DNA of 38,374 nucleotides from an uncultured Muribaculaceae bacterium (GTDB taxonomy: Bacteria; Bacteroidota; Bacteroidia; Bacteroidales; Muribaculaceae), in NCBI GenBank assembly GCA_948788915.1, contig CAQFOZ010000024.1:1-38374 (forward strand), in the 5' to 3' direction. A model generated the notes under the pieces. The model was not told where the DNA came from and searched no databases. It was given only the letters and a program-made list of their open reading frames with translations. This document shows, piece by piece, positions 16,120-25,412 of the stretch (within the stretch, counting starts at the first letter, position 1; every line of letters starts with the position of its first letter). Both the position numbers and the translations under genes were made by a program.

Positions 16120-17885
16120 TGCATATAATATACCTGAATGAGGCAGGCCGCAAAGTGGCCGCACAAATTTCAACAGAGCTAAAAGGCTATCAGCCAACAC
16201 CGATAAACGATTTCAATGAAGATTTATTCCGGAACAGCAAGGTATTGATTTTCGTCGGTGCTCTTGGTGTTTGCGTAAGAATGATAGCACCATTCGTAAA
16301 AGACAAGTATACCGATCCGGCTGTAATCTGCGTAGACAGTGTCGGACACAATGCCATCGCTGTTCTTTCAGGGCATGTAGGAGGAGCAAATGCGATATGT
16401 TCCGAAGTGGCGCATATTTTAGGAGCCAATCCCGTAATTACTACTAAAAGCGACAACACCGGATATTGGGCGCTCGATACCTTTCCAAAGCGTTTTGGCT
16501 GGATTTGTGAGGCAGGACATACGGAAATGAACCGCGCTATTGCCACATTGGTAAATGGCGAGCAGGTAGCTCTGTTACTTGATATCCGAGACAACGGCAC
16601 GGATTTCATGGAAGAATCCCTACCCTCAAATGTCAAAATGATAAAGGACATTCAAGAAGCAGAGGGCTGCAGACTGATAATCGCAGTAACTCCATACATC
16701 TATCATTCCAAACACTTTATATTGTATTTCCGCCCACGGGTTCTTAACCTTGGAGTCGGTTGCCGACGCAACTGTACCGCTAAAGGAGTGGCAGATTACA
16801 TTGAAAAATACTTAATTGACAACAATATATCCCCATTGTCCATCAATACGGTTGCAACCATAGACATAAAAAAGGACGAGGCTGTGGTCGCAGATCTGGC
16901 AAAGTGGGAAAATGTTCAGTTCTGCAATATCTATACTTCTGATGAGCTGAGAGATATTCCGATACCCAATCCCTCCGAGAAAGTCCGTGAAGTAACTGGG
17001 GTTGCAGGAGTTGCAGAAAGCTGCGCATTAAAAGCTTCCAACAGAGGTAAACTTATTCTTGAAAAGCAAAAGGCTAAACTGTCGGAGAGTGCGGACTTTA
17101 CATTTGCAGTATCAATTGACAGAGAAGCATTGAAGGGCGGCCACATTGAGATTGTGGGAGCCGGACCGGGAGATCCGGATCTTGTATCGGTACGCGGGCG
17201 CAAATTCCTTGAAAAGGCTGACTTGATTTTATATGCCGGGAGTCTTGTGCCCAAAGAACTGACTTTCTGCGCCAAACGGGGATGTGTAGTGAGAAGTTCC
17301 GCTTCCATGAATCTTGAAGAGCAGTTTGAACTGATGAAAGAGTTTTATGACCGCGACAAACTCGTGGTCAGACTTCATACCGGTGATCCTTGCATATATG
17401 GGGCAATTCAGGAACAAATGGCATTTTTCGACAAGTTCGGCATGTCTTATCATATCACACCCGGCATCTCATCATTTCAGGCCGCTGCGGCGGCATTGCG
17501 CTCTCAGTTTACAATTCCGGAAAAGGTACAGACTATCATTCTCACTCGTGGAGAGGGACGTACCCCGATGCCGGAAAAAGAGCAACTGCACAAGCTCGCT
17601 GCTTCTCAAAGCACAATGTGCATTTATCTCAGTGCCGGCATAGTCGACGAAGTGCAGAATGAATTGCTGATGGCTTATCCTCCGGATACTCCTGTAGCCG
17701 CCTGCTACAAATTAACCTGGAAAGAAGAAAAGATATATCGTGGCGTTCTTAAAGACCTTGCAGGAATAGTCCACGACAATAATCTAACTTTGACCACACT
17801 TCTGGTTGTAGGAGAGGCTATTGATAATCGGGAAGGCCTGTCGAGGCTATATAACGATAGTTTCAAACACTTGTTCAGGAAATGA
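16116..17885 (+). CDS. cbiGF: CbiG-CbiF fusion: cobalt-precorrin-5A hydrolase and precorrin-4 C11-methyltransferase
   Basis: The 589-residue fusion carries CbiG at about 1-330 and CbiF/CobM at about 343-589. CbiG marks are FVGALGVCVRMIAPF, SVGHNAIAVLSGHVGGAN near 75-92 and the C-terminal GVGCRRNCTAKGV near 210; it opens the lactone of cobalt-precorrin-5A and releases acetaldehyde. CbiF marks are EIVGAGPGDPDLVSVRG near 345, VRLHTGDPCIYGA near 421 and TPGISSFQAAAAAL near 449. The first ATG (16116) overlaps the cbiET stop as ATGA; the next codon is also ATG, so the start is uncertain by one residue. The reactions are adjacent in the pathway, which suits a fusion. Confidence 0.93.
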   Translation: MMHIIYLNEAGRKVAAQISTELKGYQPTPINDFNEDLFRNSKVLIFVGALGVCVRMIAPFVKDKYTDPAVICVDSVGHNAIAVLSGHVGGANAICSEVAHILGANPVITTKSDNTGYWALDTFPKRFGWICEAGHTEMNRAIATLVNGEQVALLLDIRDNGTDFMEESLPSNVKMIKDIQEAEGCRLIIAVTPYIYHSKHFILYFRPRVLNLGVGCRRNCTAKGVADYIEKYLIDNNISPLSINTVATIDIKKDEAVVADLAKWENVQFCNIYTSDELRDIPIPNPSEKVREVTGVAGVAESCALKASNRGKLILEKQKAKLSESADFTFAVSIDREALKGGHIEIVGAGPGDPDLVSVRGRKFLEKADLILYAGSLVPKELTFCAKRGCVVRSSASMNLEEQFELMKEFYDRDKLVVRLHTGDPCIYGAIQEQMAFFDKFGMSYHITPGISSFQAAAAALRSQFTIPEKVQTIILTRGEGRTPMPEKEQLHKLAASQSTMCIYLSAGIVDEVQNELLMAYPPDTPVAACYKLTWKEEKIYRGVLKDLAGIVHDNNLTLTTLLVVGEAIDNREGLSRLYNDSFKHLFRK

Positions 17886-19678
17886 TACTTGTTTTCGGTG
17901 GCACAACAGAAGGCCGCATTGCAATAAAGACTCTTGATGAAGGAGAAGGCAGGTATGTATATTCCACACGAAGCCCGCTTCAAAAGGTAGACTGCGCACA
18001 CGGAAAGCATATCAGCGGGATTATGACTGAACCGATGATGATTGACTTTTGCAGGAACAACGCTGTGAAAATCATTGTTGATGCAGCCCATCCATTCGCG
18101 GAACATCTTCATAAGACAGTATCAAAAGCCGCGGATATCCTATCCATCCCTGTTATCAGATTTGAGCGCAGGTATCCGGCTATTAACAGTTCATCAATAA
18201 TATGGTGCAATAATTATGAGGACGCTGTTGAAAAAATGAATGCCGACAATGTACATTGCCTCCTGGCTCTTACCGGAGTCCAGACCATCTCAAGGCTGAA
18301 ACCATTTTGGGAGAACAGCGAGACATGGTTCCGCATTCTTAACCGGAATGAATCTGTAGAAAAGGCTTTGCAATCAGGTTTCCCAAAATCCAGACTTGTA
18401 TTTTACGAAGAATGCGAAACAACCGATCTTATCCGGAGAATAACCCCGGATGCAATCCTCACAAAGGAAAGCGGAGACTCCGGTGGTTTTAAAGAAAAGA
18501 TTGATGCAGCCCTGTCATGTGGCATTAAAGTATTTGTAATACGCAGACCTAAGCTGCCGAAAAATTTTATCATTGTTGAAGGCAAACATGGTTTACGAAG
18601 AGAAATCGAACAATTATTACCTGAGTTCTACCCTCTTCATACCGGTTTTACAACCGGTTCATGCGCCACAGCAGCGGCCAAAGCCGCCCTGATGGTACTT
18701 CTTTCGGGGGAAAAAATAACAGAAGTATCGTTCAAAATACCCGAAGGTGAAACAATGAAAATGCCAATTGACTCGACAGAAGCCACACCCATGTCTGCAA
18801 AAGCAAGTGTTATAAAAGATTCGGGAAACGATCCTGACGTAACCAACGGTTGCAGAATATCCGTAACAGTGGCTTACGCGACACATCCTGGAATTACTTT
18901 TTATGGAGGAGAAGGAATTGGAACAGTAACTTTGCCCGGACTCGGACTTGATATAGGAGAACCGGCAATAAATCCTGCTCCCCGAAAAAACATAATCGAT
19001 GAACTTTCATCACTCTATACGGGTGGACTTGACGTAACCATTTCCCTTGAAAACGGGAAAGATTTAGCGGAAAAAACATTTAATCCCCGGGTAGGTGTTG
19101 TCGGAGGAGTATCGATTATCGGGACAACGGGTATTGTCAGACCATTCTCACATGAAGCATTCATCGACTGCATACGTCGTGAAATGGACGTTGCACTCGC
19201 CATGAATTGCGAAAGAATAGTTGTGAATTCCGGAGGGAAAAGCGAACGTTTCATGAAAGTATTGTTCCCCGATCTTCCTTCTCATGCTTTCATTCATTAC
19301 GGCAATGCCATTGGCGAAACCATGGAAATTGGCAGAGAGAAAGAAGTCCCAAGAATAACCATCGGAATAATGCTCGGCAAGGCAGTTAAACTTGCTGAGG
19401 GAAATATGGATACCCACAGCCATAAAATTACAGTAAACCGTGAATTTCTGAAAAAGTTGGCAAAAGATGCAGGATGTTCAGACAAAGCCCTTGATGTTAT
19501 GGATCAATTCAATCTCGCACGAGAACTTCCTTCTTCACTGAGCGAGGGAGATGCTTCGCGATTCTTCCCTGCGCTTTTGAGTCTGTGTCACAAGCATTGT
19601 GCCGGAATATTTCCCAATACTCTTGAGGCTGTGCTAATAGCAGATGACGGTAAAATATTAAGCAGAATCGAGTCATGA
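17882..19678 (+). CDS. cbiJD: CbiJ-CbiD fusion: precorrin-6A reductase and C1-methyltransferase
   Basis: The 598-residue chain begins with CbiJ/CobK (1 to about 245): MILVFGGTTEGRIAI is the NAD(P)H-binding start, VDAAHPFAEHLHKT lies near 62, and TKESGDSGGFKEKI near 196. The remainder (about 250-598) is CbiD, the cobalt-precorrin-5B C1-methyltransferase of the anaerobic route, recognised by HTGFTTGSCATAAAKAAL near 254 and GVVGGVSIIGTTGIVRPFS near 402. Presence of CbiD, CbiG and CbiK shows that the pathway is the early-cobalt, oxygen-independent one. It overlaps both neighbours by four bases. Confidence 0.94.
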   Translation: MILVFGGTTEGRIAIKTLDEGEGRYVYSTRSPLQKVDCAHGKHISGIMTEPMMIDFCRNNAVKIIVDAAHPFAEHLHKTVSKAADILSIPVIRFERRYPAINSSSIIWCNNYEDAVEKMNADNVHCLLALTGVQTISRLKPFWENSETWFRILNRNESVEKALQSGFPKSRLVFYEECETTDLIRRITPDAILTKESGDSGGFKEKIDAALSCGIKVFVIRRPKLPKNFIIVEGKHGLRREIEQLLPEFYPLHTGFTTGSCATAAAKAALMVLLSGEKITEVSFKIPEGETMKMPIDSTEATPMSAKASVIKDSGNDPDVTNGCRISVTVAYATHPGITFYGGEGIGTVTLPGLGLDIGEPAINPAPRKNIIDELSSLYTGGLDVTISLENGKDLAEKTFNPRVGVVGGVSIIGTTGIVRPFSHEAFIDCIRREMDVALAMNCERIVVNSGGKSERFMKVLFPDLPSHAFIHYGNAIGETMEIGREKEVPRITIGIMLGKAVKLAEGNMDTHSHKITVNREFLKKLAKDAGCSDKALDVMDQFNLARELPSSLSEGDASRFFPALLSLCHKHCAGIFPNTLEAVLIADDGKILSRIES

Positions 19679-20946
19679 GAAGTTCATTTATTATAGCGGC
19701 GACATCGTCGGGAAGTGGCAAGACAACCTTGTCGCTTGGTCTTATGAATGTTTTGAGACAAAGAAACATCAAAGTTCAGCCATTCAAATGCGGACCTGAC
19801 TACATCGACACGCAGTATCACCGTATAGCTACCGGACGAGACTCCATCAATCTCGATCTGTTCATGGCTTCGGAATCTCACGTCAGAGATCTGTTTGATT
19901 TCTACTCCTCTTCCTCACAAGTGAATATAATCGAGGGAGCTATGGGCATGTTTGACGGATTTGACGGCAAGAGAGGCAGTGCGGCCGATATAGCCCGAAA
20001 GCTCAATATACCTATCATTCTCCTTGTAAATGCGGCTTCGACCTCTTATTCGGTGGCTGCCACGATATACGGTTTCACACACTTTTGTCCTGACGTGAAA
20101 GTTGCCGGGGTCATTTTTAATCGCGTGGCTTCGGTCAACCACTTTGCATTTCTGGAAGATGCATGCAAAGCTACCGGAATGACATGCTTCGGATATATAA
20201 GAAAAAACGAATTATTACAGACTCCTTCGCGTCATCTCGGACTGTCTCTCGAATCACAATCTGAGATAGAGCGATTTATCGAGGCGGCCGCATGTGAAGT
20301 AAAAAACACAGTTGACATAGACCGTTTATTGAAAGCGACAATTGTTCAAGACAGAGAAATAAAGATACCTGCTACGGAAAAAAGAAACCGGACAGTGGCC
20401 GTGGCCCGGGACGAGGCTTTCAACTTTATCTATCCGGCTAATTTAGCTGCTTTCCGTGCAGATTTAATCTTTTTCTCACCCCTCCATGACAAGATGCTTC
20501 CAAAAGCGGATTTAGTATATTTGCCGGGAGGCTATCCGGAGCTTTTCGCAGACGCCTTGAATAAAAATATCGAGATGCGTAAAGCTATAAAAACTTTTGC
20601 TGATGAAAATGGCATGATTCTTGCGGAGTGTGGTGGTATGATTTATCTTACGGAGGAAATTGACAGAAAAAAAATGTGTGGAATTTTCCCCGTAAAGACA
20701 ACAATGATTAATGTCCGCCTGAAACTCGGATACAGGAAAGTTGTATTTGATAACTTTGAAATCTCAGGACACGAGTTTCATTATTCCGATGTCGAAGATA
20801 CTATAGGACTTCCCTCAATTGCCCGACAGTATAATATCCGGGGAAAAGAAGTAACGACTCCGATCTATCGGTACAAGAACGTAATTGCCGGTTATACCCA
20901 CTTATATTGGGCTGAAACCGATATTTTCAATCTTTGGAAAAAATGA
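19675..20946 (+). CDS. cbiA: Cobyrinate a,c-diamide synthase
   Basis: CbiA amidates the a and c carboxylates of cobyrinate using glutamine and ATP. The 423-residue protein has the P-loop ATSSGSGKTTLS at residues 9-20, the dethiobiotin-synthetase-like ATPase half with GAMGMFDGFDG near 88-98, and a class I glutamine amidotransferase half with VYLPGGYPELFAD near 281 and the nucleophile Cys319 in LAECGGM. A final HLYW segment matches the family end. ATGA overlaps link it to cbiJD and to the adenosyltransferase gene. Confidence 0.95.
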   Translation: MRSSFIIAATSSGSGKTTLSLGLMNVLRQRNIKVQPFKCGPDYIDTQYHRIATGRDSINLDLFMASESHVRDLFDFYSSSSQVNIIEGAMGMFDGFDGKRGSAADIARKLNIPIILLVNAASTSYSVAATIYGFTHFCPDVKVAGVIFNRVASVNHFAFLEDACKATGMTCFGYIRKNELLQTPSRHLGLSLESQSEIERFIEAAACEVKNTVDIDRLLKATIVQDREIKIPATEKRNRTVAVARDEAFNFIYPANLAAFRADLIFFSPLHDKMLPKADLVYLPGGYPELFADALNKNIEMRKAIKTFADENGMILAECGGMIYLTEEIDRKKMCGIFPVKTTMINVRLKLGYRKVVFDNFEISGHEFHYSDVEDTIGLPSIARQYNIRGKEVTTPIYRYKNVIAGYTHLYWAETDIFNLWKK

Positions 20947-21515
20947 ACAGAATATACACAAGAACCGGAGACGGGGGAACAACAGCTATTCATGGTGGGA
21001 TAAGAGTCCCGAAAACAGATATCCGTATCGAAGCCAACGGCTGTATTGATGAATTGAATGTGGCAATTGGCATCATTCGTACCTCTCTGCCGTCGGGCCA
21101 TGAGTGGCAGCCTTTATTGAAGGAAATTCAACTTAATCTGATGACAGCAATGAGTCTTGTGGCCACCCGCAGCGATATAAGGGAAAAGAATCCCAACAAT
21201 CTTCCTTACAACATAGCAGAGACACTGGAATGCTTTATCGACAAAATCAATAAGATGTGTACTCCGGCAGACAGCTTTATTCTACCCGGAGGCACCCCGT
21301 TGGCATCTTCTCTGCATCAGGCAAGAGTCTTGGCAAGAAAAGCAGAGAGACGGTTATGGAGATTGCATGAACAGGACAATGTTCCCGAGTCAATTCTAAT
21401 CTACCTCAACCGTCTTTCGGACTTGTTTTTTATAATGGCCCGTTACGAACTCCAGCAATCTGATTGTAAAGAAGAGATCTGGCGAGAGTTCGGATATAAA
21501 CGTAAAATAAAATGA
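20943..21515 (+). CDS. PduO-type ATP:cob(I)alamin adenosyltransferase
   Basis: The enzyme attaches the 5'-deoxyadenosyl group to cob(I)yrinate diamide or a later corrinoid, supplying the adenosylated intermediates needed by CbiP and CobU. The 190-residue protein opens with MNRIYTRTGDGGTTAIHGG, the ATP-binding loop of the PduO family, and has EANGCIDELNVAIG near 33 and the final RLSDLFFIMARYE helix. The ATG at 20943 is preferred over a TTG nine bases earlier because it overlaps the cbiA stop as ATGA like its neighbours. The PduO fold is unrelated to CobA, which is absent here. Confidence 0.93.
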   Translation: MNRIYTRTGDGGTTAIHGGIRVPKTDIRIEANGCIDELNVAIGIIRTSLPSGHEWQPLLKEIQLNLMTAMSLVATRSDIREKNPNNLPYNIAETLECFIDKINKMCTPADSFILPGGTPLASSLHQARVLARKAERRLWRLHEQDNVPESILIYLNRLSDLFFIMARYELQQSDCKEEIWREFGYKRKIK

Positions 21516-22981
21516 AAAGATTAGCACCGATCATGCTTGCAGGAACCGGAAGCGATGTAGGTAAAAGCCTTATTGCCACAGGACTTTGCAGGATTTTTAG
21601 ACAGGATGGCTATAAACCGGCACCGTTCAAAGCACAAAATATGGCATTGAACTCCTACGCCACGCCTGACGGTCTTGAGATAGGACGGGCACAGGCTGTT
21701 CAGGCAGAGGCCGCCGGAATAGCCTGTTCGACAGACATGAATCCTATTCTTCTAAAGCCTTCGGGTGAACATACCTCACAAGTGGTTCTAAATGGACGCC
21801 CGGCCGGCAATGCGAATGCATATCAGTATTTCCGGAAAGAAGGGAAAGAGGAGTTACGGAAAATCGCACATGAAGCCTTTGACCGATTGGAGCGCCAATA
21901 TAACCCCATAGTACTTGAAGGAGCCGGGAGTGTGTCAGAACTTAACCTACGCGATGGTGATATTGTCAATATGTCAATGGCTTCTTATGCAAATGCCAAT
22001 GTTATCCTTGTCTCTGACATAGACCGAGGCGGAGTGTTTGCAAGTGTCTATGGCTCAATAATGCTTCAGGCTCCAGAACATCGCAAACTGATAAAGGGAA
22101 TAATCATAAATAAATTCCGTGGTGATCTGAGACTGTTTGAGGAGGGGCGAAATCTATTGGAAGAGATTTGCGGGGTGCCTGTACTCGGTGTTGTGCCGAT
22201 GGCTACACACATTCATATCGAAGAAGAAGATTCGGTTGCTCTTGCCACCAAAGACAAAACATCTGAACGCGACAAAATAAACATTGCCGTGATTCTACTG
22301 AAACACATATCAAATTTTACTGACTTTAATGTACTTGAACGGCATCCGGAAGTTAATCTGTACTACGCATCTACGCCCGAAGACATTCCCGAAGCTGACA
22401 TAGTTATTCTTCCCGGCAGTAAAAACACCCTGGATGATCTCCTTGACTTAAGAAAACGAGGTGTTGCCAAAGCCATCCTTGAAGCCCGCAACAAAGGAAA
22501 AACTATAATCGGAATTTGCGGAGGCTATCAAATGATGGGAGAAATGATCTGTGACCCACAGAATATAGAAGGAGATCTGAAAACACTTCCGGGTCTCGGT
22601 CTACTTCCTGTCAGAACAGTTATGAGTGGAGACAAAACAACCCGCCAAGTAAAATTCAGGTTTATGGATGATGCTCGTACCTGCGAAGGGTATGAGATTC
22701 ACATGGGACGTACAGAAACGCCACTACCTTTTATTGTTTTTGCAGACGGAACACATGAAGGCTGCATGGTTGACGGACAGTGCTTCGGCACATATGTTCA
22801 CGGTATTCTTGACAATACAGCTGTCATTGAATTCATCCTAAAACCGTTTATAAAAAGAAATATGGCAGAAACGTTTAATCCGGTTACATTCAAAAACCGG
22901 CAATACGATTTGCTCGCAGATTGGCTTCGAGAATATATAGATATTCCAAAAATTTACGAGATTTTATCAGACAATGATTGA
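21512..22981 (+). CDS. cbiP: Adenosylcobyric acid synthase
   Basis: CbiP/CobQ amidates the b, d, e and g side chains to give adenosylcobyrate. The 489-residue length is usual. Residues 7-19 (IMLAGTGSDVGKS) form the P-loop, FKAQNMALNSY is near 39-49, and VLEGAGSVSELNL near 134 is the ATPase-half signature. The glutaminase half has PGSKNTLDDL near 301, Cys336 in IIGICGGYQMMG and FGTYVHGILDN towards the end with its catalytic His. It overlaps the adenosyltransferase by four bases and cobD by eight. Confidence 0.96.
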   Translation: MKRLAPIMLAGTGSDVGKSLIATGLCRIFRQDGYKPAPFKAQNMALNSYATPDGLEIGRAQAVQAEAAGIACSTDMNPILLKPSGEHTSQVVLNGRPAGNANAYQYFRKEGKEELRKIAHEAFDRLERQYNPIVLEGAGSVSELNLRDGDIVNMSMASYANANVILVSDIDRGGVFASVYGSIMLQAPEHRKLIKGIIINKFRGDLRLFEEGRNLLEEICGVPVLGVVPMATHIHIEEEDSVALATKDKTSERDKINIAVILLKHISNFTDFNVLERHPEVNLYYASTPEDIPEADIVILPGSKNTLDDLLDLRKRGVAKAILEARNKGKTIIGICGGYQMMGEMICDPQNIEGDLKTLPGLGLLPVRTVMSGDKTTRQVKFRFMDDARTCEGYEIHMGRTETPLPFIVFADGTHEGCMVDGQCFGTYVHGILDNTAVIEFILKPFIKRNMAETFNPVTFKNRQYDLLADWLREYIDIPKIYEILSDND

Positions 22982-23987
22982 TGGACACGGCGATGACCTT
23001 TTCCGCTATAAAGGTAAGGTCAAAATAAATTTCAGTACAAACATTCCCCAGACGGTGAATCATGAGGAACTCATGAACCATCTATATAACTGTGGTGCAA
23101 TTTTCAGAAATTATCCTGAGCCCTCCCCCCGCAGTGTTGAAAAGCGGCTGGGTAAACTTCACGGTTTATCGGATGAAAACATCATTGTGACCAACGGAGC
23201 GACAGAAGCAATATATCTTATCGCCCAGTTATTTTCGGAGCAGAAATCAACCATAATAGCCCCTACGTTCAGGGAATATCAGGATGCATGTAAAGTTTTT
23301 CGACATGAAATCACATTTATAAATTCTCTCAAAGAGATTGAAGACTGTCATCCGGATCTGGTATGGCTGTGCAATCCCAATAACCCCACCGGAAGAGTGT
23401 TTAAATATGAGGCAATACTTGAAATCATAGATCAATTCCCGGAAATATTGTATGTTGTAGACCAAGCTTATGCCCAATATGCAGTCAAACGTGTGCTGTC
23501 GGAAAAGGACATACTCGAAAGAAAAAATGTGATTCTTCTTAATTCTCTGACCAAACAGTTTGTAGTTCCCGGTCTAAGAATTGGCTACGCTATCGGCCCA
23601 CAAAATATTATGAAAAAACTTCGGGCAATAAGAATGCCTTGGGCAGTGAACTCGATTGCCATTGAGGCTGCGCATTATCTTCTTAGCCACAAAGAGGACT
23701 ACACAGTAGACTACAATGAATTGCATCGGGAGACTCTTAAACTGGAAAGGGCTCTAAAAGAAATGGGTATAAATACAGAACCATCTGACTGTAATTTTTT
23801 CTTGGCACAATTGCCCGACTCCAGTGCTTCAGAACTGAAAGACTGGCTAATTGAGAACAAAGGAATTCTTATCAGGGACGCGTCAAATTTCACAGGATTG
23901 ACACCCCGGCATTTCAGGGTAGCCGCACAGACTCCTTGCGAAAATAACAAACTGATTAAAGCACTTAAAGAATGGAGATCCTTGTAG
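22974..23987 (+). CDS. cobD: L-threonine-O-3-phosphate decarboxylase
   Basis: This PLP enzyme of the class I/II aminotransferase fold decarboxylates threonine phosphate to (R)-1-aminopropan-2-yl phosphate, the linker that CbiB attaches. The 337-residue protein starts MIDGHGDDLFRYKGK, near-identical in style to the family start, has NPNNPTGR at residues 134-141, DQAYAQY near 163 and the PLP Lys194 in NSLTKQFVVPGLRIGYAIG. Its substrate needs a threonine kinase, for which the operon offers only the ApgM-like protein. It overlaps cbiB by 16 bases. Confidence 0.92.
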   Translation: MIDGHGDDLFRYKGKVKINFSTNIPQTVNHEELMNHLYNCGAIFRNYPEPSPRSVEKRLGKLHGLSDENIIVTNGATEAIYLIAQLFSEQKSTIIAPTFREYQDACKVFRHEITFINSLKEIEDCHPDLVWLCNPNNPTGRVFKYEAILEIIDQFPEILYVVDQAYAQYAVKRVLSEKDILERKNVILLNSLTKQFVVPGLRIGYAIGPQNIMKKLRAIRMPWAVNSIAIEAAHYLLSHKEDYTVDYNELHRETLKLERALKEMGINTEPSDCNFFLAQLPDSSASELKDWLIENKGILIRDASNFTGLTPRHFRVAAQTPCENNKLIKALKEWRSL

Positions 23988-24904
23988 CTATCCTACCCTT
24001 GCTGATCGGGTGGTTTCTTGATTTAAAATTTGGAGATCCCATATCTCTGCCACATCCCGTAATCTGGTTTGGCAAAATGATCGGCTGTTGCGAACACTCT
24101 TTCAACAAGGGAAAAAACCGAAAATTAAAAGGTGGTCTGACAGCCATCGGTCTAATCCTGACAGTATTTATTCTGACATGGATGTTAGTGGATTTAGTCT
24201 CATCCTCTATTTGGATCAGCGTTACGGTCCAGTCAATTCTGGTTTTCTACTGTCTTGCGGGCACTACTTTAGTAAAGGAGGTAAGAATGGTTTTCAAAGC
24301 AACGGATAATTCGCTGGAAGAAGGCCGGGCACAAGTAGGAAGAATTGTTGGCCGAGACACAGCCAACCTTTCTGCACATGAAATACGTACTGCGGCATTA
24401 GAAACACTTGCCGAAAATCTGAGTGATGGTGTTATCGCTCCTTTGTTCTGGTATGCTATTCTTGGCTTGCCGGGCATGGTGGCTTACAAGATGATAAATA
24501 CTCTTGACTCGATGATCGGATATAAGAATGACAGATACAGGCAATTTGGCTATATTGCTGCAAAAATAGATGATATTGCCAACTATGTTCCGGCACGTTT
24601 GACCGCAATTTTGATGATAATAGTATCCGGAGAAATATCTCTGTTCCCTTTCGTCAGAAAATTTGGTCATAAACATGCAAGTCCCAACAGTGGCTATCCG
24701 GAAGCTGCTTTAGCCGGGATACTGGACTGCCGTTTCGGGGGCACACATGATTATTTTGGAGAAAGTGTATATAAACCTTATATCGGAGAGCACGATCGCG
24801 ATTTTGATTATTCTGATGTCATAAAGGCCATTTCCATAAATCGTAAATCGGAAGTGCTTATGATAATACTTACATGCGGTGTCAGACTTCTATTTCTATT
24901 ATAG
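23972..24904 (+). CDS. cbiB: Adenosylcobinamide-phosphate synthase CbiB
   Basis: The 310-residue inner-membrane protein condenses adenosylcobyrate with aminopropanol phosphate. Several membrane segments (N-terminal, about 50-95, 155-175, 205-225 and the C-terminus) and the family motifs LKFGDPISLPHPVIWFGKMI near residue 18, RTAALETLAENLSDGVIAP near 131 and KMINTLDSMIGYKNDRY near 164 identify it. It is the last gene of the plus-strand operon and its end overlaps the end of cobC on the other strand by 23 bases, leaving no room for a terminator between the two operons. Confidence 0.94.
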   Translation: MEILVAILPLLIGWFLDLKFGDPISLPHPVIWFGKMIGCCEHSFNKGKNRKLKGGLTAIGLILTVFILTWMLVDLVSSSIWISVTVQSILVFYCLAGTTLVKEVRMVFKATDNSLEEGRAQVGRIVGRDTANLSAHEIRTAALETLAENLSDGVIAPLFWYAILGLPGMVAYKMINTLDSMIGYKNDRYRQFGYIAAKIDDIANYVPARLTAILMIIVSGEISLFPFVRKFGHKHASPNSGYPEAALAGILDCRFGGTHDYFGESVYKPYIGEHDRDFDYSDVIKAISINRKSEVLMIILTCGVRLLFLL

Positions 24905-25412
24905 CTCCATAAGGAGGAATTGAGTTATATACATCTTCGTAGATCCTGTCACCGAATGCCACAAGAGCATTTATCAGAATTCCTCCGTGAGTGAAAACCC
25001 CAATTACAGAATCTGTATGTTGACCTTTGATTTCTGTTATAAAACTTTCAAGCCGTTTCCGCTGATCTAAAACAGACTCTCCTCCGGTCGGAATTACGTT
25101 GACATAATCATTGAACCATTCCTGCAGTTTCGGGTCTTTTATTTCATCGTATGCTTTCATTTCCCACTCACCGAAATTCATTTCTTTCAGACGATCGTCT
25201 TTAACAGCATCGCCATAACCGCAAAAATGAGCCAACTCCACACATCTTGACAATGGACTACAATAGATTTTATCAAAGCGGTAGGATCTAATCTTTTCTC
25301 TCACTATCGAGGCTTCTTCGGGAAATGAGGCAGCCAACGGCACATCTGTTTGACCGTAGCATATCCCCTTGGGAACATCAACAGAAGTATGTCTGATAAA
25401 TATTACTTTCAT
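24882..25412 (-). CDS. cobC: Alpha-ribazole-phosphatase, histidine phosphatase family
   Basis: CobC removes the phosphate from alpha-ribazole 5'-phosphate or from adenosylcobalamin 5'-phosphate. The 176-residue protein starts MKVIFIRHTSVDVPKGICYG, where the RHT His8 is the phospho-accepting residue and the GICYGQTD part is typical of CobC. YCSPLSRCVE near 52, EMNFGEWE near 76 and FTHGG near 145 complete the active site. The ATG at 25412 overlaps the cobS stop as ATGA, so a longer frame starting 69 bases upstream inside cobS is rejected. It closes the minus operon. Confidence 0.93.
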   Translation of the reverse strand: MKVIFIRHTSVDVPKGICYGQTDVPLAASFPEEASIVREKIRSYRFDKIYCSPLSRCVELAHFCGYGDAVKDDRLKEMNFGEWEMKAYDEIKDPKLQEWFNDYVNVIPTGGESVLDQRKRLESFITEIKGQHTDSVIGVFTHGGILINALVAFGDRIYEDVYNSIPPYGAIIEIEV

